A stretch of DNA of 64,000 nucleotides, taken from positions 1 through 64,000 of the forward strand of contig JBOHDX010000004.1 of NCBI GenBank assembly GCA_050700835.1, written 5' to 3'. The position numbers and the translations under genes are program-made. A model generated the notes under the pieces. It had not been told where the DNA came from. It worked only from the letters and a program-made list of their open reading frames with translations, and made no database searches. Shown here in pieces: positions 60,235 to 64,000 of this stretch (position 1 is the first letter of the stretch; every line of letters starts with the position of its first letter). This DNA is from JBOHDX01 sp050700835. Its GTDB lineage: Bacteria; Actinomycetota; Actinomycetes; Propionibacteriales; Nocardioidaceae.

Positions 60235-60707
60235 TCCACGCCCTTGGCGCGGCGGACCATGGCGCGCTGCGCCTCACGGTTGGCTTCCTTGGTCGCGAGT
60301 GCCTGCCGCTTGTCGTGGGTCTTCTTGCCGCGAGCGAGTGCGATCTCGACCTTCGCGCGGCCGTCCACGAAATACATCGCGAGCGGCACGATGGTGAGGC
60401 CGCGCTCGTTGACCCGAGACGTCATCTTGTCGATCTCCGACCGGTGCAGCAGCAGCTTGCGGCGGCGGCGCGGCTCGTGGTTGGTCCAGGTGCCCTCGGT
60501 GTACTGCGGAATGTGCACGCCGAGCAGCCACATCTCGCCGCCCTCGATCTCGGCGAACCCGTCGACCAGCGACGCACGGCCGGCTCGCAGGGACTTCACC
60601 TCGGTCCCGGTCAGTACCAGACCCGCCTCGAAGGTGTCCTCGACGTGGTAGTCGTGGCGCGCCTTGCGGTTCTGCGCGATCATCTTGCGCCCGGACTCCT
60701 TTGCCAT
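60231..60707 (-). CDS. smpB: SsrA-binding protein SmpB
   Basis: SmpB binds the tRNA-like part of tmRNA and places it in stalled ribosomes. The 158-aa protein has the family blocks NRKARHDYHVEDTFEAGLVL, TGTEVKSLRAGRASL, WLLGVHIPQYTEGTW, RKLLLHRSEIDKM and the basic C-terminal tail ALARGKKTHDKRQALATKEA. It follows the M23 gene of the fts operon, as in other actinobacteria where smpB lies after ftsX. Confidence 0.96.
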   Translation of the reverse strand: MAKESGRKMIAQNRKARHDYHVEDTFEAGLVLTGTEVKSLRAGRASLVDGFAEIEGGEMWLLGVHIPQYTEGTWTNHEPRRRRKLLLHRSEIDKMTSRVNERGLTIVPLAMYFVDGRAKVEIALARGKKTHDKRQALATKEANREAQRAMVRRAKGVE

Positions 60708-60756
60708 GGCGCCATTGTTTCCTACTGGCCAGGCGGACGGCGACCCAGTTGGCGCG

Positions 60757-62076
60757 TCACAGCCAGGTCATGGGGTTCACCGTCACCCCGTTGACCAGCA
60801 CCATGAAGTGCAGGTGGCATCCGGTCGACCAGCCGGTGGTCCCCGAGTACGCGACCAGCTGTCCGCGGTGCACCCACTGTCCCGGCATCGCCACGAACTT
60901 GCTCAGGTGGTTGTAGATGGTCACGAGATTCACGCCATTGACCGTGCCGTGGTTGACCAGCACCCGGTTGCCGTACGCCACGTTGTAGTAGTCGGAGATG
61001 ACCCGTCCGGCCGCGGCTGCGTAGACAGGGGTTCCGCACGGGATGCCGAAGTCCGTGCCGTCGTGCAGCTCCCAGATGTGGATGATGGGGTTCAGCCGCA
61101 TGCCGTACGGCGACGTGATCGGACCGTTCGCCGGGAAGCTCAGATAACCTCCGCCCCGATGGATCGTCGGCGAGCGGTCGCGCCGGATCAGCCGTTGGAT
61201 CTTGCGCTGCAGCCCACGTCGCTCGCTGCGCAGGCGGGCGATGCGGTGCAGTTCGACCTTCCTCGCCGCGCGCGCCTTGGCCGCGGCGACCCGCCGCTGC
61301 CCGACGAGCTGGTGGACCTTCGCGGTCTCGGCGGCCGCTTCGCGTTCCAAGGCCTGCTTGGTGACGAGGTTGCGGGCGGCTTCGGCTCGGCCCCGTGCCA
61401 CCTCAGCCGTGATCTGGGCAACCTCGGCCTTCTTGACCTCGAGCAGCGTCCGCGCCGCCGTGAGCCGGCCAAGAGTTGCACCTTCGGCGTTCATCATCGA
61501 CGACGTGAGGCTGAGGTTCTCCGTTAGCTGGGACGGGTCCTGACCGGACAGGATGACGCCGAGACTGGTGAGCGTCGGGTCACCGCCTTGGTACGTCTGA
61601 ACCACGAACTGCGCCGCGCGGCTTCGCTCGTCGCCCACCGCGGCCTCGCCTTGTGCCAGTGCACGTTTGGCGTCGTCGAGCCGGCGTACGGCGTCGTCCA
61701 GCTTCGCCTGCATCTGGGCGTCGAGCACCTTGGCTGCGGTGAGCTGGCCGCGGGTGACGGCCAGGTGGTTCTGGGCTGCCGTCAGCGTCGCCTGCGCCTT
61801 TCGTAGTGCCGCGGTTGCGCGAATCAGAGTGCGGCTGACCTCGTCGAGATCCGCTTTAGCACCCTTGATCTGACTCGTCACGTGATGCTTGCGGTGCTTG
61901 AGCTTGTCCTTCTGGTCCGCCTGGCCCGGGGCAGCGATCGACGCGGTGAGGACGAGCGCCAGCACGGCGCTCAACAGGGCAACGCGCCGACGGTTGCGCG
62001 GACCTCGACCGGCGCGCAGTGCGCCCGACTCGTTGCTGGGGCGCTGGGAACGACCAAGGGGGAAGAGTCGAGCCAC
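60757..62076 (-). CDS. EnvC-like M23 murein hydrolase activator/endopeptidase
   Basis: The 439-aa protein has a signal/anchor (RRVALLSAVLALVLTASIAA), a long coiled coil (about residues 60-270, rich in Ala, Leu, Lys, Arg and Glu), and a C-terminal LytM/M23 domain with H-x-x-x-D in ELHDGTDFGIPCGTPVY and HLHF in STGCHLHFMVLVNG, plus the HLSKFVAMPGQWV strand. Metal ligands look complete, so it may be active itself. It lies directly after ftsX, whose extracellular loop controls such coiled-coil hydrolases. The GTG at 62076 is used; an earlier start at 62115 is possible. Confidence 0.9.
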   Translation of the reverse strand: MARLFPLGRSQRPSNESGALRAGRGPRNRRRVALLSAVLALVLTASIAAPGQADQKDKLKHRKHHVTSQIKGAKADLDEVSRTLIRATAALRKAQATLTAAQNHLAVTRGQLTAAKVLDAQMQAKLDDAVRRLDDAKRALAQGEAAVGDERSRAAQFVVQTYQGGDPTLTSLGVILSGQDPSQLTENLSLTSSMMNAEGATLGRLTAARTLLEVKKAEVAQITAEVARGRAEAARNLVTKQALEREAAAETAKVHQLVGQRRVAAAKARAARKVELHRIARLRSERRGLQRKIQRLIRRDRSPTIHRGGGYLSFPANGPITSPYGMRLNPIIHIWELHDGTDFGIPCGTPVYAAAAGRVISDYYNVAYGNRVLVNHGTVNGVNLVTIYNHLSKFVAMPGQWVHRGQLVAYSGTTGWSTGCHLHFMVLVNGVTVNPMTWL

Positions 62077-62190
62077 AGGAAGGCCTTTGCTGTTGGCACC
62101 CGTAGGGGCGCACACGTCGGGCAGAGAGTCGCGAACCTCGATTCACCGGTAAGGAGGCCGTGCAGGCACTGATGGTGGTCACAGTGCCAT

Positions 62191-62206
62191 GAGTCCCATG
62201 GGACTC
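62191..62206. promoter_or_regulatory. 16-bp palindrome between ftsX and the M23 gene
   Basis: GAGTCCCATGGGACTC is a perfect palindrome in the 193-bp gap downstream of ftsX and upstream of the M23 gene. It may be a weak terminator or an operator; such a long gap inside an otherwise tight operon suggests the M23 gene also has its own promoter. Confidence 0.5.
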
Positions 62207-62269
62207 CTGGGACGCATGTGACCAATGACTTCCGTGACGGTAGCCGACTCCGCCGCTCAACCCGCGGAT

Positions 62270-63187
62270 TTAGACATCGAGGTAGCGACGTGTCATGACC
62301 AGCGTAGGTATCAATGCGAGCAGCGCGGCGAAAATGAACACAATGCCTCCCGTGATCAAGGCTTCGTGCCAACCGACCCACGTCGTGACCCGCAGATGCT
62401 CACGCAGCTTGTCGATCACGATGAACTGGGTGAACGCTGCCAGGGCACCGCACGCGATGACACCGGCGATGAACGCCGCCAGCAACGACTCGAGCACGAA
62501 CGGGAGCTGGATGTGCCAGCTCGAGGCGCCGACCAGCCGCATGATGCCGATCTCCCGCCGTCGAGCGAACGCCGCCAGCCGGATCGTGTTGGACACCTGC
62601 AGGATCGCCGCGATGATCAGTGCTCCCGCCGTGCCCAGAGCGCCCCATCTCAGGTAGCCGAGCATGGAGTAGATCAGCGACAGCTGTTCGTGCAGGTCGA
62701 GCACCCCGGCAACGCCCTGCATGCCCTTGACCTGGCTCTCCACGCCGCTGAACTGACGTGGGTCCTTGAGGGTGACGAAGTAGGAGTTCGGGAAGTCAGA
62801 CGGTCGCACGGTCGAGAAGATCTGACTGCCACTGTTGCTCTGGTCGTACAACTGCTTGGCCTTGTCGTAGGACTCCTGGGACGTCTGGAACCGGATCGAC
62901 TGAACTTCGGGGTTGCCCGTCAGCGCCTTCTTCAGCACGTCCTGTTGCTGGGTGGTCGCCGCGCCGTTCAGGCATGTCCCGGCAGTCGAGTTGTCAGCGC
63001 ATAGCACCACCTGCAGCTGCAGCCGGTCGCCGAAGAACTGCTCGGTCTTGTCCGACTGCATCCAGATCATCAGGCCGACGCCCACAAGGACGAGCGACAC
63101 GAAGGTGGTGAGGATCAGGGACACCGTCATCGACATGTTGCGCTTGAGGCCGGTGCCGAGCTCGACGAAGACTTGCTTGATTTGCAT
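62270..63187 (-). CDS. ftsX: Cell-division protein FtsX
   Basis: The 305-aa permease-like subunit has one N-terminal membrane helix (MTVSLILTTFVSLVLVGVGL), a large extracellular domain with a cysteine pair (VVLCADNSTAGTCLN) typical of actinobacterial FtsX, and three C-terminal helices (AAFIAGVIACGALAAFTQFI, LITGGIVFIFAALLALIPTL). With FtsE it signals to a periplasm-facing peptidoglycan hydrolase, here most likely the M23 protein next door. ATG 63187 (MQIKQVFVELGTGLKRN) fits the family. Confidence 0.95.
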   Translation of the reverse strand: MQIKQVFVELGTGLKRNMSMTVSLILTTFVSLVLVGVGLMIWMQSDKTEQFFGDRLQLQVVLCADNSTAGTCLNGAATTQQQDVLKKALTGNPEVQSIRFQTSQESYDKAKQLYDQSNSGSQIFSTVRPSDFPNSYFVTLKDPRQFSGVESQVKGMQGVAGVLDLHEQLSLIYSMLGYLRWGALGTAGALIIAAILQVSNTIRLAAFARRREIGIMRLVGASSWHIQLPFVLESLLAAFIAGVIACGALAAFTQFIVIDKLREHLRVTTWVGWHEALITGGIVFIFAALLALIPTLVMTRRYLDV

Positions 63188-63256
63188 GAGATCCCAGGTC
63201 GTCGGGGGCCGGTAGGCCCTGGTCACGAACCGCGACCGCGCGAGGCGGGCCGACGG

Positions 63257-63949
63257 TCAGGTCTGGTAGCCGTACACCCCGCGCGACTGGTCGCGGACGA
63301 CCTTGCCGGCGTCGAGCTCGATCACGCGCTTGCGCATCTGGTCGACGATTCCGGAGTCATGGGTCGCCATCACGACCGTCGTGCCGGTGCGGTTGATCCG
63401 GTCGAGCAGCTTCATGATGCCGACCGAGGTGGCGGGGTCGAGGTTTCCGGTCGGCTCGTCTGCGATCAGGATCATCGGCCGGTTGACGAAGGCGCGAGCG
63501 ACGGCGACCCGCTGCTGCTCGCCGCCGGACAGCTCATTGGGCATCCGGCCGCCCTTGCCCTCCAGACCAACCAGCTCGAGGGTCTCGGGCACGACCCGGT
63601 TGATCACCGACTTGTGCTTGCCGATCACCTGCAGCGCGAACGCGACGTTCTCGCTGACGGTCTTGTTATCGAGCAGCCGGAAGTCTTGGAACACGGTGCC
63701 GATCTGGCGGCGCAGTCCGGGCACCTTCCAGCTGGCAAGCCGGTTGATCTCCTTCCCGGCGACGAACACTCGGCCAGACGTCGGGCGGGCCTCTCGGAGC
63801 ACCAGCCGGAGGAACGTCGACTTGCCCGACCCCGACGCGCCGACGAGGAAGACGAACTCGCCCTTCTCCACCTCAACGTCGACAGAATCGAGGGCGGCGT
63901 GCTGGCGCTGGCCGGGGTAGGACTTGGTGACTGTTTCGAATCGGATCAC
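63257..63949 (-). CDS. ftsE: Cell-division ATP-binding protein FtsE
   Basis: The 230-aa ABC ATPase has Walker A GASGSGKST (residues 37-45), Q-loop TVFQDFRLL, signature LSGGEQQRVAVARA, Walker B MILIADEPTGNLDPATS and the H-loop ATHD. It energises FtsX during septation. ftsX begins 69 bp downstream. Upstream of 63950 the window ends with no further gene visible (prfB often lies there). Confidence 0.96.
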   Translation of the reverse strand: MIRFETVTKSYPGQRQHAALDSVDVEVEKGEFVFLVGASGSGKSTFLRLVLREARPTSGRVFVAGKEINRLASWKVPGLRRQIGTVFQDFRLLDNKTVSENVAFALQVIGKHKSVINRVVPETLELVGLEGKGGRMPNELSGGEQQRVAVARAFVNRPMILIADEPTGNLDPATSVGIMKLLDRINRTGTTVVMATHDSGIVDQMRKRVIELDAGKVVRDQSRGVYGYQT

Positions 63950-64000
63950 GTGAGGGCTGGGCCAGGTGTCGGGGACAGGGAAGGTTGTTCTCCGGCCGAT

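Noticed and set aside
62077..62269. A second c-di-AMP riboswitch before the M23 gene
   Set aside because: The gap before this peptidoglycan hydrolase would be a natural place, but the conserved blocks seen upstream of the NlpC/P60 gene are absent; only a palindrome is visible.

Overview
The window is high-G+C, densely coded DNA with strongly G/C-ending codons, many GTG starts and frequent 4-base start/stop overlaps. This fits an actinomycete. The gene content (CysO/CysM/Mec cysteine pathway, DUF3039, DUF2017, DUF222-HNH proteins, ydaO-type riboswitch before an NlpC/P60 gene, tmRNA tag ANAKRTDFALAA) suggests the Nocardioidaceae/Propionibacteriales area. That placement is inference. Apart from one tRNA and one tmRNA there are no structural RNA genes, no CRISPR array and no complete transposon.

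Layout. 1-800: 3' end of an unknown gene, tRNA-Leu(UAG) with a tandemly repeated 3' end, and a thinly coded stretch. 816-14540: a housekeeping block whose order resembles the Mycobacterium tuberculosis Rv1330c-Rv1341 region (pncB / clpS, DUF2017, mec, cysO, cysM, murI, Rv1339-like hydrolase, rph, rdgB). Here prs and a decayed AbiEi/DUF559-type gene sit between cysM and murI, and a truncated LuxR gene and a broken FAD oxidoreductase sit between clpS and pncB. 14559-23649: MarR plus acyl-CoA synthetase, small and secreted proteins, an M20 amidohydrolase, a HAF-repeat protein and a large ATP-binding LuxR regulator, with many palindromic and tandem repeats and a fragment of a second M20 gene. 23650-32807: tyrosine/homogentisate catabolism (hmgA, an unknown protein, fahA, hppD) with AsnC and IclR regulators, and M1 peptidase and amidase genes among them.

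32863-42506: helicase, MFS transporter, DUF3039, YqgE, MerR, malic enzyme, a TetR gene divergent from a hypothetical gene across a palindromic operator candidate, a DUF3048 lipoprotein and an NlpC/P60 hydrolase under a predicted c-di-AMP riboswitch. 42992-53263: acyl-CoA dehydrogenase, FabG, an EAL fragment, an AAA+ ATPase/VWA pair, an aldolase-like PLP enzyme, Pcm, a quinone reductase and TrpB2. 53351-63949: secreted GH65 with a discoidin-like module, an O-methyltransferase, ssrA (tmRNA), a frameshifted HNH gene, an amidohydrolase, smpB, an M23 murein hydrolase, ftsX and ftsE.

Functional modules: ftsE-ftsX-M23 (peptidoglycan hydrolysis at division) followed by smpB, with ssrA 2.5 kb away (ribosome rescue); mec-cysO-cysM (protein-thiocarboxylate cysteine synthesis); pncB-pncA (NAD salvage); hppD/hmgA/fahA (tyrosine to fumarate and acetoacetate). 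The main oddities are a CysO with a 27-residue tail beyond its Gly-Gly, two divergent genes that both lost their 5' ends at one junction, a duplicated M20 5' end linked to a 70-bp palindrome whose copies lie in opposite orientation, recurrent 12-14 bp tandem repeats at gene ends, and several genes with inactivating lesions (an amber stop, a nonsense plus frameshifts, a frameshift).
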